Positions 46,902 to 57,400 of a stretch of DNA of 64,000 bases are shown here, in pieces. The notes beneath the pieces are model-generated. The model saw only the letters and a list, made by a program, of their open reading frames with translations. It did no database searches and had not been told where the DNA came from. The DNA comes from Leptobrachium leishanense (taxonomy: Eukaryota; Chordata; Amphibia; Anura; Megophryidae). How positions within the stretch are numbered: position 1 is the stretch's first letter; each line of letters opens with the position of its first letter. The DNA lies in NCBI GenBank assembly GCA_009667805.1, contig CM019065.1:21727822-21791821 (forward strand). Reading direction: 5' to 3'. A program made the position numbers and the translations under genes.

Positions 46902-47375
46902 CACTGGTGGCTAGCAGCAATATCTAATAATGTGTTTTTCTTTGAAGGACAAGCCAGGCCCTAAAAACATTGGAACCAATGCACTGACTGCCACCAAAGA
47001 AGATGAAGAATAGATTGAAATTCTAGACCCAGGAGTTAGAGCCCTATGTCAGACTTTTAGTGTGGAAGATGGATGGATGGGTTTTTGAGTCAAGATGTAG
47101 TGATTCTCTTAGTTTTACACCTGAAGCTATTCCTGAAGCCATGTGTCGTTCAGTTACTATCTATGATTGGTCAGTTATCAGAAAATGCAGACTCAAGCTC
47201 AAGACAGATTAATTGCCCGTCTCATAAAATGCTAGAGAAATGAGATTTCCAGTATGTGAACACTTTACCTGTTGAACTATAGAACCATCTTAGAAAGGAA
47301 AGGAGTCAATTCCATTCTGGAAAAGGACTCCTACTTGGAGTAATACAACAATATTATCACCTGGGCTAAAAACAG

Positions 47376-47816
47376 TTGGACCTTCCTCAAAGGTACAAAG
47401 AGATAGTGCTTGGATCACTGTATGACTTCCACTGCTATGTAGGGATTTACAAGACTTTCGGTCTATTTCAGGATTTATTCTACTGGTCATACATGAGAGA
47501 ATCTGTGGAAATGTATTTTCGAGGGTCCAGAAGATGCACCTGCAGAGTAAGACTACCTACCCATGTTGCCCCTATGGTTCATCTAAAACAGTTCTGTTGC
47601 AATTGTGAGTTTTTGGACTTACTAAAACAATTATTTAAATGCAGATTTAAATGTACTGGGAGCAGCAGCATGTTAGTGATTACAGATCATTTTACTTGGT
47701 ATGTTAAAGCCAAACCCACTAAGAGTGAGAAAGCAACTGCACTTGCAAAAGTGTTATGGCAGAATATCTTTGTCAATTCTGAATTTCCTAAAATATTACA
47801 TTCTGATCAAGATTGA
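47376..47816 (+). pseudogene. Gypsy integrase fragment
   Basis: Begins DLPQRYKEIVLGSLYDFH and KTFGLFQDLFYWSYM, the HHCC zinc-binding domain with its His residues largely lost. It then carries the catalytic-core Asp in VITDHF and the second in ILHSDQD. A stop follows at once. Integrase joins the element's cDNA to host DNA; this copy is inactive. Confidence 0.8.
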
Positions 47817-48099
47817 TTTTTTTAAATCAGAATTTTAAAAGAAATGATGAAACTGATACAATTTGAGGAAACTAGAACAACTCCATATCACCCTGGAGGA
47901 GAAGCTCTTCCAGTTCAATTGAACTCTATTGGATATGCTAGGCACCCTCAAAGATGTACAGATGAGGAAGTAGTGTCAACATCTAGAAAGTCCAAAATAT
48001 TCTATTTATGAGTTGGACTGCGCTTTAAAAATTCAAGATCGTTCCATATATTGGACTAGATTAGTGCTGTTTTCACCACAATGTGTATCCCACATACAA

Positions 48100-48290
48100 T
48101 ACTATTATAATCACTTAACACAGAGAAAGTGGAAGCGCACTCAACCAATTCCACTACCAGTGCTGATATACAGTGACATTATGCAATGACACCTAATAAA
48201 ACCCTCCACATGTTTTGCCTAACTGTAGGCTTCCTCAGTTGGAATTCCACCTACAGTTAAGCAAAACGCGTCTCGGTTTATACTATACCA
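48100..48290 (-). mobile_element. Penelope-type pseudo-LTR fragment with hammerhead-like remnant
   Basis: The minus strand at 48206-48240 reads CTGAGGA, stem II GCCTA-CAGT-TAGGC, then AAAAC and ATGT; this is the hammerhead order with CTGATGA and GAAAC each changed by one base. The plus strand at 48243-48275 carries a mirrored version ending AAAACGCGTC. GTGGAAGCGCACTCAACC at 48130 is another pseudo-LTR-type word. No coding part is seen. Confidence 0.45.
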
Positions 48291-49509
48291 TTCTTTAAAT
48301 TTTATTTGTGTTTTTATGGAATATATATGTACATTTGTACTAGAAGGCTTGTTATTCTCCTACATCTCTTCCTCCTTTTTCCCTTCTGTGGCATCTGTAA
48401 AGTCATTCTGACTGGATCCAATGAGGAAATGGGAGAATAGGAGAGGTCCAGTGAAAGTATCGCAATAAGAAGGGAAGGAACCCCTCCCTCCACCAAAAGT
48501 GTATTAGGAGTCGGTACCCAGCCACATAGCTTGATAGGCTAAAGGACACATGAGTGTGACAGTGCTGTCAGGTGTTGTCTCTACACAGAAAGGTCCAGAA
48601 ATCTGCACAATATATGATTTTTCATTCTTTGAGGTATATTGATGACCGGAAGAACAGAACCCATTGTCTATTGGTGGAATAAAAGAAAGGGGATAGGTCG
48701 CCCATATTGGTCTAAGGCATCGATACTGAGCCATTAGTTACATGTTCTCTCATTTTTTTCTGATATAATTGGGTTACTAGATCATAATGTACTGTGCAAT
48801 TATGTGTTTTCTGTTTTTATTGTTTCTGTGACATAGATTTAAACATAAGGAGTTACTGCAAAAAGAAACTGTTATCAAGATAAGTAACCATTTCTCTATA
48901 GACCTATGGTAATTTATTAGATGTCACTGCATATTGTCACTGTATATCAGCACTGGCAGTGGAATAATTGTATTACTAGTTGCCTTCTCTGACGATTCTA
49001 ATTCTGAACTAAACCCTCATGAAGCAAATAAGGATTCCACCACACAGCCTCTCTCAGAACCTGACTCAGAGAACCCTAAACAAGGTCACAGAAGGGCATC
49101 ACTAAACAATGGTGAAGAGAAAACCAATGATTCCAGCTGTGGAAGGCACAATTGGGGTCTCCTACCCATATACCCTCTCTTTCTCATTGAATCTCGAGAG
49201 TCCCAGCTTTGTCCATCTTTCACTAGTTATAGACTCTAGTTCTATAGGAGGAACTGTACCTGTGTCTACTGGACCCCTTTACATGGTGTGGGTGGCAGAC
49301 GAACTAGTAGAGTAACCAAGATTCAGACTCATGACAACATTGATTAACCCACTGAATTTCAGAACCTCCAATCGTGTTCTAAGTTGATCAATGTTTTACA
49401 TACTTTGTAATATTGATTAATAGATTTTCCCTGGACTCCGTTTTTCTGTACAATGTTATATCTAAATGGCTAATATAGTCTACTCATGTAGTTGGAAGAC
49501 AAACATTTT

Positions 49510-49880
49510 ACAGGGGGAGGATGTAGCAGATTCATGTTTTTCTGCTCCACACTGAGCTGCTAGGTAAATAGTTTGTTGTTGCCTGTATTAATCACATCCT
49601 TCTCCTGGGACAATGAAGTAAATTCAGGGGAAACACAGTGCACTACAGTTAAAAGACATTGAAGACTGTCATTATTGGTTTGCTTGTGTTCAGGCTCCCA
49701 GTGGCCATTGGGCAGAACGTACATTTGCCTGGTGGGACGTCACACTAGACAGCCGGGCCGGTCTGCTAAACTCAACGGCTGTAGCCTCAATGACTAAGAG
49801 GAGAAAATGTCGAAATTAAGGTAAAATAAACTGCTGTTTAATAATTAAATGTTTCAGATAAAATATAGTAACTAAAGGCA
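49510..49880 (+). repeat. Polypurine tract and 3' LTR start of the gypsy relic
   Basis: ACAGGGGGAGGA (about 49511-49522) is followed by TGTAGCAGATTC, the usual polypurine-tract/LTR junction. The right LTR border was not determined; it ends before V2R exon 1. Confidence 0.6.
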
Positions 49881-49923
49881 TTCACATCATCACGTAATAG
49901 TAACATCATTATAAATCCCTTAC

Positions 49924-50141
49924 ATTGTACATTTGGTCCTTGGTGGCTTCTCCTTAAAGAGGACCTTTTGATAAAACTGTCCAAGATGTATTGGTAGCAG
50001 CACTCCTATCATTATATCTCCAGGTTGTGTCATTCCACTGAGCTCCGTGATGGGAAGCCTGCATCGCTGGTCCTCAGAGTAAAACACTGGCATGAGGAGG
50101 AACATAACCAGATGTGATACTGTCTTATGCATTGAAGACAT
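49924..50141 (-). CDS. Vomeronasal type-2 receptor, exon 1 (signal peptide and mature N-terminus)
   Basis: The exon runs from ATG at 50141 to AT before a GTAAGG donor: 72 codons plus two bases. The ATG lies in a good Kozak setting (CCCACCATGT); a second in-frame ATG is three codons on. Residues ~6-21 (KTVSHLVMFLLMPVFYS) form a signal peptide for entry to the secretory pathway. The mature start holds RCRLPITELSGMTQPGDIMI then GVLLPIHLG, the first strand of the receptor's ligand-binding domain. The split codon (AT|G) joins exon 2 to give KCTMFYFEGFQQL. Read through the donor it stops at once, as expected for an exon end. Confidence 0.92.
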
Positions 50142-50300
50142 GGTGGGTCTAAAATAGAGATATCTGTGACGAGAGCATGGAATTAATTAGATCATTTGGT
50201 GTCAGAAAGGGACTTTTTTCCACAAATACATACATGTTTATGTTTATTGTAGACTAAAAAAATTCCAAAGTGTCAAACGATTCAAGCACGTGTTGACCAA
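50142..50300 (-). promoter_or_regulatory. V2R 5' leader/proximal upstream region
   Basis: Immediately upstream of the exon 1 ATG. I see no clear TATA box or initiator; the transcription start cannot be placed. Confidence 0.3.
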
Positions 50301-50307
50301 AAAACAA

Positions 50308-50373
50308 GAAGATCCAGCGAAAGGAAGGTTTAACAAGGGGTGAAATCTAAACCTTCTGGAAGTCGCTGGATCC
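50308..50373. repeat. Foldback hairpin
   Basis: GATCCAGCGA (50311 on) with AAGGTTTA is mirrored by TAAACCTTC and TCGCTGGATC (to 50372); the loop contains ACAAGGGGTG. A small stand-alone palindrome upstream of V2R exon 1. Confidence 0.65.
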
Positions 50374-50805
50374 TTCATCAATAAATGTGTCACTTTTTCT
50401 GTATGTTGAATTTATTATCTATTGTAAATTGCTGGTGATTCCACTGGTTTGCTATGGATCGATATTATTGGCTATTCTCTGAATCTGCTGAATAGCCATG
50501 TATCATCCAATCTCTGTTACATAGGTTTAAAATCCCTTTTCACATCAAATAAAAAAATATTAAATTGTAAACCTCCCACAATATAAAAACTGAAAAAAAA
50601 CAATATCGGTTGATGTTAAAAAAAGGAAACAAACACCAATCAGCAGTCTCCTTCAACATCTTGACCCAATGTCACAAATGGTGGCGGGGTCGGAATCCTG
50701 CTCTCTCCCACCTGCACCTACCAGCATCTCCCTCCACCCCCATCCCTCTCCTTCTCCTCCTTCGAGACACACTGCATCTGCCTGTTCTCTCCTCTGACTC
50801 TCAGG

Positions 50806-51300
50806 GTGGCAGTCATCTACCGCCCACCGGGACCAACCTCCCAGTTCTTTGACCACTTTGTTACCTGGCTTTCTCACTTCCTGTCTTCTAATCTTCCATG
50901 CCTAATTCTCAGGGACTTCAACATTCCCATTGACGATCCTTCCGCCCCTGCTGCCTCCAAACTTCTTTCACTCACGTCCTTCCTTGGACTCACACAATCC
51001 TCCCTCCTCCCTACCCACCGCGATGGTCACGCTATTGACCTTGTCTTTTCCAACCTCTGCTCCATTTCTGAGTTCAAATGTCGCCCTTTCCCCATCTCTG
51101 ACCACCACCTTCTCTCTTTCAACCTATCTGGACTTCCTAAACACCCTGCTCCCCCACCCCGCACACACACTCGAGGAAATCTACATGCTGTGGACCCCAT
51201 CAATTCTCCAACCTACTTCACCACCTCCCTCATACCTCATCCTTCACCTGCCCTGATGCTGCCACTAATCACTACAACACTACGCTTATCTCTGCTATAG
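50806..51300 (+). pseudogene. L2-like endonuclease fragment
   Basis: A 164-codon frame covers the C-terminal half of the AP-like endonuclease: VIYRPPGP, RDFN in place of the family's GDFN, HAIDLVFSN and ISDHHLLSFNLS with the catalytic SDH. The G-to-R change and the truncated N-terminus would prevent nicking activity. Confidence 0.8.
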
Positions 51301-51485
51301 ACACTCTTGCTCCTCTTCAACTCTGTAAGGCCCCACGCCGCCAGCTTCAGCCCTGGCACACCCTCCAGACTCGCTACCTGCAAAGATGCTCCCGCACTGC
51401 AGAGCGTGCCTGGAGGAAATCCCGCTCTGAAGCTGATTTTGTTCACTTCAAGTTTATTTTCCGGTCATACACCTCTGCCCTCCAC

Positions 51486-52562
51486 TTGGCCAAACAATCC
51501 TTCTTCTCATCTCTTATATCTACGCTGTCCTCCAACCCTAAACGGCTCTGGTCCACCTTCAACACCCTCCTCTACCCACCTGCACCTCCCCCCACAGCTG
51601 CCTTCAGCGCTCAAGACCTGGCAGACTACTTCCTCAGTAAAACTTTAACTATCAGAAGCAACATCCCAACACAAGATAGTTATCTGCCACCTCCACTCAC
51701 AGAGGTCCCCTCTGCCACCCTCTGCCGCTTCCTCCCAGCCACTGAGGAGGAAGTCAATTCCTTATTGTCCTCCTCATATCTCACCACGTGCCCGCTCGAC
51801 CCCATTCCCTCACATCTAATTCCTCCCCTCTCCTCCTCCCTCACCCCTGCTCTCACACACATCTTCAACCTATCTCTCTCCACTGGCTCATTTCCATTCG
51901 CCTTCAAACACGCGCTAGTTACCCCTTTACTAAAGAAACCATCCCTAGATCCCAACTCTCCATCCAACTACCGCCCTGTATCCCTGCTTCCCTTCACATC
52001 AAAGCTCTTAGAAAATCTAGTCTTCAACCGCCTCTCCCTCTTCCTGTCCTCCAATTTCCTACTTGACCCCCTGCAATCTGGCTTCCGTCCCCTACACTCA
52101 ACTGAAACTGCCCTCACCAAAGTCACCAACGACCTCCTAACTGCTAAAAAACACGGCCACTATTCTATTCTCATCCTGCTTGACCTCTCGGCTGCTTTTG
52201 ACACTGTTGACCACCCCCTCCTTCTACAGACCCTCGACTCTCTGGGTCTCGGTGACACTGCACTTGCTTGGGTTGACTCCTATTTATCCAACAGGTCCTT
52301 CTGTGTGTCCTTTGCTGGTAACTCCTCCTCCTCATTGCCTCTATCTGTTGGTGTACCTCAAGGCTCTGTCCTTGGTCCTCTGCTCTTTTCCATCTACACC
52401 TCCTCCCTGGGCAAAATCATCAACAGCTTTGGCTTTAATTACCACCTCTACGCTGATGACACTCAGATCTACCTCTTACCCCTGATCTCTCTCCCCCTGT
52501 CCTTTCAAAAGTCAGTGACTGTTTATCTGGCATCTCCTCCTGGATGGCCTCCCACCACCTAA
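51486..52562 (+). pseudogene. L2-like reverse transcriptase
   Basis: A 358-codon frame holds [47 protein letters not shown] and [11 protein letters not shown]. Just after the YADD motif a small deletion shifts the frame (near 52478), and the proper continuation [17 protein letters not shown] is in the next frame (52544-53365). Apart from that lesion the gene is well preserved. Confidence 0.87.
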
Positions 52563-53365
52563 AGATCAACATGTCAAAGACTGAACTCCTACTTATTCCT
52601 CCCTCCAATGCCTCCCCACCTCCTGACTTCTCTATCACGGTGGAGGGTATCACCATCTCCCCATCAAACCAAGTTCGCTGTCTTGGAGTTACACTTGACT
52701 CTGCTCTTTCCTTCATCCCCCACATCAAGTCTCTTTCCTCCTCCTGTCGATACCAACTGCGTAATATTTCCACAATTCGGCCATTTCTTACCGCTGTCAC
52801 CACAAAACAACTCATACACGCCCTGGTAATCTCCCGACTCGACTATTGCAATAATCTCTTATCTGGCCTCCCTCTGTCCCGCCTCTCCCCTCTACAATCC
52901 ATCCTGAACGCCTTCGCCAGGCTAATTCACCTCACCCGCCGCTCTGTCTCTGCCGCTCCCATCTGCAAGTCCCTTCACTGGCTCCCCATCCACTGCAGAA
53001 TTAAGTTCAAAATCCTTATCCTTGCCTACAAAACCCTCACTAACTCAGCTCCCCACTACCTGTCCTCACTAATCACCAAATACACCCCAGCCCGCTCCCT
53101 AAGGTCAAACAGTGACCTGCGCCTAGCTTCTCCCCGCATCACCTCTTCCCATGATAGACTGCAGGATTTCTTACGCGCAGCCCCCACTCTCTGGAACGCT
53201 CTCCCTCGTACTGTCAGACTTTCCCCTAACTTCTCTTCCTTCAAACGCTCCCTTAAAAGTTCCTATTTAGGGAAGCCTACCAGCCAACTCACTGACGCAA
53301 CATCAATCACTCTCACCTTACAGTCCTCTCCTCCTGTTTCCAACCCCAACCCTCCCAGATTGTGA
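52544..53365 (+). pseudogene. L2-like RT thumb and C-terminal domain
   Basis: A 273-codon frame continuing the [13 protein letters not shown] (thumb), [29 protein letters not shown], and the terminal FKRSLKSSYLGKP. These are typical C-terminal blocks of L2-clade LINEs. It ends at the stop before the 3' UTR. Confidence 0.85.
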
Positions 53366-53866
53366 GTTCCTACGGGAATAGGGCCCCCATCTCCTCCTGT
53401 ACGGTTTGTCAAATCTTGTTCAATGTATTGTAACCCTGTCTATACTGTGCTTATTGTACAGCGCTGCGGAATATGCTGGCGCTTTATAAATAAAGAATAA
53501 TAAGAATAATAATAATAATCGTTCTCAAACTTGAGAAAAACCTCTTAAACATCTTGGCCCAAGAACTGGTCTTTCTCAGCCTTTACAAAGAATTCATCAA
53601 CATCTTGACCCAATGAAAGGTCATTCTCGCCCTTGAGTAAGACTTATTTTGGGTCAAAAAAGAAAATTCATGGACACATATGAATAGCACAACTTTGTTT
53701 TTTAGCCAATATGCTCTGACAAACGTCTGCAATAAACATTACTTATTACTTTGAAACATCAACCTGTAAATTATATTTAAAACTGGAGAAAAAACTCATG
53801 TTTCTTTTAAAAACAATTGTGACAAATCCCAAAATTCACTTGAACGAAGCTGTGGGCAAAAACTAG

Positions 53867-54700
53867 TCTATTATAAAATGCTTGTGATTCCAATGGTTTG
53901 CTATGGATCTATATTATTGGCTCTGCTCTGAATCTGCTGAATAGCCATGTATCAAATCTCTATTACACGGGATTAAAATCCCTTTTCACATCAAATAAAA
54001 GAAATTTAAATTATAAAACTCCCATAATATATAAAAATACACTGAAATAAATAATATCTGATAATGTTAAAAGGGAAACAAAAACCAATCAGCAGTCTCC
54101 TTCAACATCTTGTCAATATCACATCTTTCTCAACCTTGAGAAAAATCTCTTAAACATCTTGACTCAAGACCAGGTCTTTCTCAGTCTTTACAAAGAATTC
54201 AACAACTTGTTGACCCAATGAAAGGTCATTCTCAACCTTAAGTAAGAGTTCTTTTGGGTAAAAAATTTGAAACTGACATGCTGGACCAGTTTTTTCTTTG
54301 CCTTGACACATTTTGGATATGACAAATGCTATAATCGATTAAAAAAAGTAAATAAAACATCAATAATTTCCCATAATATAGAAAAGATTAAGAGCACAAA
54401 ATCTGAGGTTTTAAGGCAAACACCAATTAGCCCTCTCCTTCCCCATCTTCACCAAGTAACATATCTTTCTTAACCTTAAGAAAGCCTATTCAACACATTG
54501 ACCCGACAAAACGTCTTATTCAACCTTTAGACAATCCTCCTCAAAATTATAACCCAGTGAAAGGTCTTTCTCAATTTTGAGAAAAACTGATTCAACATCC
54601 TGATCCCAGGTACACAGATTTGTCAACCTTGAGAAAAATCTCTTCATCTCATTATAATGACAGGTCAATCTTCAACCTTAAGAAAGACTCGTCTTTGGAT
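53867..54700 (+). repeat. Second copy of the Helitron-like 5' sequence
   Basis: 53867-54180 repeats 50418-50690 plus 53520-53600 without the LINE (GTGATTCCAATGGTTTGCTATGG, CTCTGAATCTGCTGAATAGCC). Further on, CTTGAGAAA and CAACATCTTGA words recur every 60-90 bp to about 54700. No 3' CTAG end was found. Confidence 0.55.
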
Positions 54701-55016
54701 TCAAACGTTGGATTTCTATACATTTAATGTAAGACGTTTTGTGATTCTAAAACAGATAGGCTGGACCAGGGTTTGTTTGTCTTGATAGATTTGGTGATAT
54801 CACATCAGATTTGTTTTAATCTCGTTATAGCAGATGCTTATTAACAACTTTGTTGTTTTGTCTGCAACATATTATAACACATTATTGAAGTGCAGGATCA
54901 AAACAATGTCTCGTAGATCAGGAAGATCGAAAGCTGATGAACAGATGTGCAGTGACTTGTTGGTGGATGTGGATTATAATCCCATTAAAATACATAAAAT
55001 CTGATAAGGGAAATAA
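54701..55016. other. Unclassified AT-rich sequence
   Basis: I see no gene, repeat border or RNA here. Confidence 0.35.
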
Positions 55017-55019
55017 TTA

Positions 55020-55761
55020 GGGCCCTATTACAGTCTTAGCGCAAAGTTTGCGCTGGAGCAAAAACTCATTAATGCGAGGGGTAAAACCCTTTGCGCTGAA
55101 CGTCGTATTACAATGTCATCGCAACAAACACGCGTATTCGTCTACCGCGGGTGAACCTGCGAGAACGATGAGCAAGCGTACTTTACTGCGCTCGTCCTAT
55201 ACTTAACATTGTGAGCACAAACACGAATGAACGTTGGTACGCAGATGGTATTACAATCTATGCGCAGTTTGTAACGCACAGCCTTTGCTCTCATAATTTT
55301 TGCAACTCCTGAAAGCTGGTGGTTGGTAACGGCAAATCTGACCGACCTGGCCGAAACCAGATGCACCAGCCCAAAAAAAACCCCGCAGCAAAGTATACTT
55401 ACACATTCTACACATACCAAACCAATAAAATGGAGAAGTTGTGTGTAGTTTTTTTTATTGATGCAGAATATACGCGCAGATTGACTTTGACAGGCGCAAA
55501 ACTTAACGTGAGAAAATTGTGGTTCTTAATTCTGATTGGCAGAATCGCGTGAAAAAAACAGTCCGCACACAGATTTCTGCGCACAACGTTGCTGCGCGTG
55601 TATTTGTGTGCATCGGTTTTACGCGCGTTATTGCTCGACGGATGAAAAAATGCGCGAGGATTGTAATTTCAGCGGTGATTTACGCGCTTTAACGTCTAAC
55701 ACTTGGCGCACAAATTCACGCTTTGCGTGAGCGTTTTAGCGCGAAGATTGTAATAGTGCCC
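55020..55761. mobile_element. PIF/Harbinger-like MITE, 742 bp
   Basis: Termini GGGCCCTATTACA and TGTAATAGTGCCC flanked by TTA on both sides (55017-55019 and 55762-55764). A TTA target duplication with GGGC-type ends is the PIF/Harbinger pattern. The subterminal zone is rich in GCGC words; no transposase. Confidence 0.78.
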
Positions 55762-56369
55762 TTAGTGTTTACTAGGGATGAGCCGAACACTCCCCGAGTT
55801 CGGTTCGAGCCCAAACCCGAACTTCCCATTTGTTCGGGACCGAACCCGAACCCGAACTCGAACTCCATGCAAGTCAATGGGGCTGAAAATTCGGTTTTTT
55901 AGAGTGCCCTCCAAGAGGGCATATATGCTACATATTTGCCATAAAAAGTGTATGGGGGTCCGGGTAGTGCCCTGGGGGACAGGAAACAAGGACAAAAAGT
56001 AAAAAAAGAAACGTTTTTAAAGGGACAGTGAGTTTTCCATGAAACAAGGGTTAAAAATAAAAACCAAAAAATCCTTCAAATATTGTGCCTAGGAGGTCCC
56101 CATAACCTGCCCGTGAAGTGGCGGATTTCTAGGATGTAAAGAAACAATTAAAAACCAAAAAATGACGTTTCATATGACGGTAAATGCTTTTCCTTTAATC
56201 TATCCATAAACAACTGCTTGGGGCGGCAGCCTGTATGAAAAGACATTTTAGGACGCGCAGAAAAAGTTTAGTGATTTTTTTGGCTAAATTATTGTGAAAC
56301 TTATGCAGGCTTTGGATGAAAGTAACAATAGGTGCTTTAAAATTGGGCTTTTAGCGTCGGCAACAGTGC

Positions 56370-57345
56370 CGTCACACCGTAACCCCTCTGAGGATATGAA
56401 CCTGATACAGGCGTCAGTGGCAGTGCACCCAGATATTGTGCCTTTAGTGCCAGGCTTGCAAGTACTATCATACAGTAACCCCTCTGTGGTATTGTGGAAG
56501 AATGCAGGGGTGGACCATGCGGTCCTATATTAAAAAGATATGAATCTGGGAATGGGCGTCAGTGCACCCAGATATTCTGCCTTTGGTGCAAGACTGCCAG
56601 GCCAGCAAGTATCATCATACAGTAACCCCTCTGTGGTATTTTTGTCGAAGAGTGCAGGGGTGGCCCATGTGGTCCTATATTGAAACGTTTTTGATCTGGT
56701 AATGGGCGTCAGTGCACCCAGATATTGTGCCTTTAATGCCAGGCCAGCAGGTATCATCTTACAGTAACCCCTCTGTGATATTGTGGAAGAGTGCAGGGGT
56801 GGACCATGTGGTCCTATATTGAAAAGTGTTTTTTTTTATCTGTTAATGGGCTTCAGTGCACCCAGATATTGTGCCTGTAATGCCAGGCTAGCAAGTATCA
56901 TCATACAGTAACCCCTCTGTGGTATTGTGGAAGAATGCAGGGGTGGACCATGTGGTCCTATATTGAAAAGTTTTTTATCTGGTAATGGGCATCAGTGCAC
57001 CCAGATATTGTGCATGTAATGCCAGGCCAGCAAGTATCATCATACAGTAACCCCTTTGTGGTATTGTGGAAAAGTGCAGGGGTGAACTTTGCGGTCCTAT
57101 ATTAAAAAGATATGCATCTGGTTAAGGCGTCAGTGCACCCAGATAATGTGCCTTTGGTGCAAGACTGCCAGGGCAGCAAGTATCATCATAAAGTAACCCC
57201 TCTGTGGTATTGTGGAAGAGTGCAGGGTTGGACCCTGCGGTTCAAAAAAATACAATGATATAAATCTGGCACAGGCGTCAGTGCAGCCAAATATTGTGCC
57301 TTTCATGGCAGCAAGTGCCTTCACACCGTAAACCTTTTGTGGTAT
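56370..57345. repeat. ~145-bp tandem repeats in hAT element C
   Basis: About seven units marked by CAGTAACCCCTCTGTGG at about 56473, 56617, 56762, 56903, 57045 and 57190 (spacing 141-148 bp). They lie downstream of the transposase stop. Confidence 0.88.
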
Positions 57346-57400
57346 TGTGGAAGAGTTCAGTGCTGGAGGTTTTGTGAATGCAGAAGAGGACATCCCCTAT

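Larger units (their letters stand above)
45900..49880 (+). mobile_element. Ty3/gypsy retrotransposon relic in V2R intron 1
   Basis: Pol remnants in order on the plus strand: RT (IVPQDIADVRDIV, then RIIQEWRSPNDHP, LDFQSR, and YLDEI replacing YLDDI; 45930-46390), RT/RNase H (LGSLSYHRHFVEAVQKIA, DAFQLFKRKMTEAPMLLYAD, LYVDASLT; 46563-46901), integrase zinc-binding domain (47376-47590) and integrase core (LVITDHFTWYVKAKPTKSEK, ILHSDQD; 47670-47816). A polypurine tract and LTR start follow at about 49515. Many stops; no 5' LTR seen. It lies antisense to V2R. Confidence 0.82.
50688..53519 (+). mobile_element. L2/CR1-group LINE, copy B (5'-truncated)
   Basis: The host sequence resumes on both sides: the context CTTCAACATCTTGACCCAATG... 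continues after the (AAT)n tail at 53519, as judged from the intact relative at 54085-54170. Coding parts: endonuclease C-terminus with VIYRPPG and SDHHLLSF (50806-51300), RT (51486-52562), C-terminal domain (52544-53365), and a 3' UTR with AGCGCTGCGGAATATGCTGG. Near-identical to copy A. Confidence 0.9.
50418..53866 (+). mobile_element. Small Helitron-like element containing an L2-like LINE
   Basis: Starts TCTATTGTAAATTGC after A (50417) and ends GGCAAAAACTAG (CTAG at 53863-53866) before T (53867). Without the LINE it is about 615 bp. The 5' part recurs directly after its end at 53867, as in tandem Helitron insertions. The subterminal hairpin is weak, so the call is tentative. Confidence 0.45.

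Noticed and set aside
48504..48734. 76-codon minus-strand frame as an additional V2R exon or env fragment
   Set aside because: No splice sites in phase and no recognisable motif.
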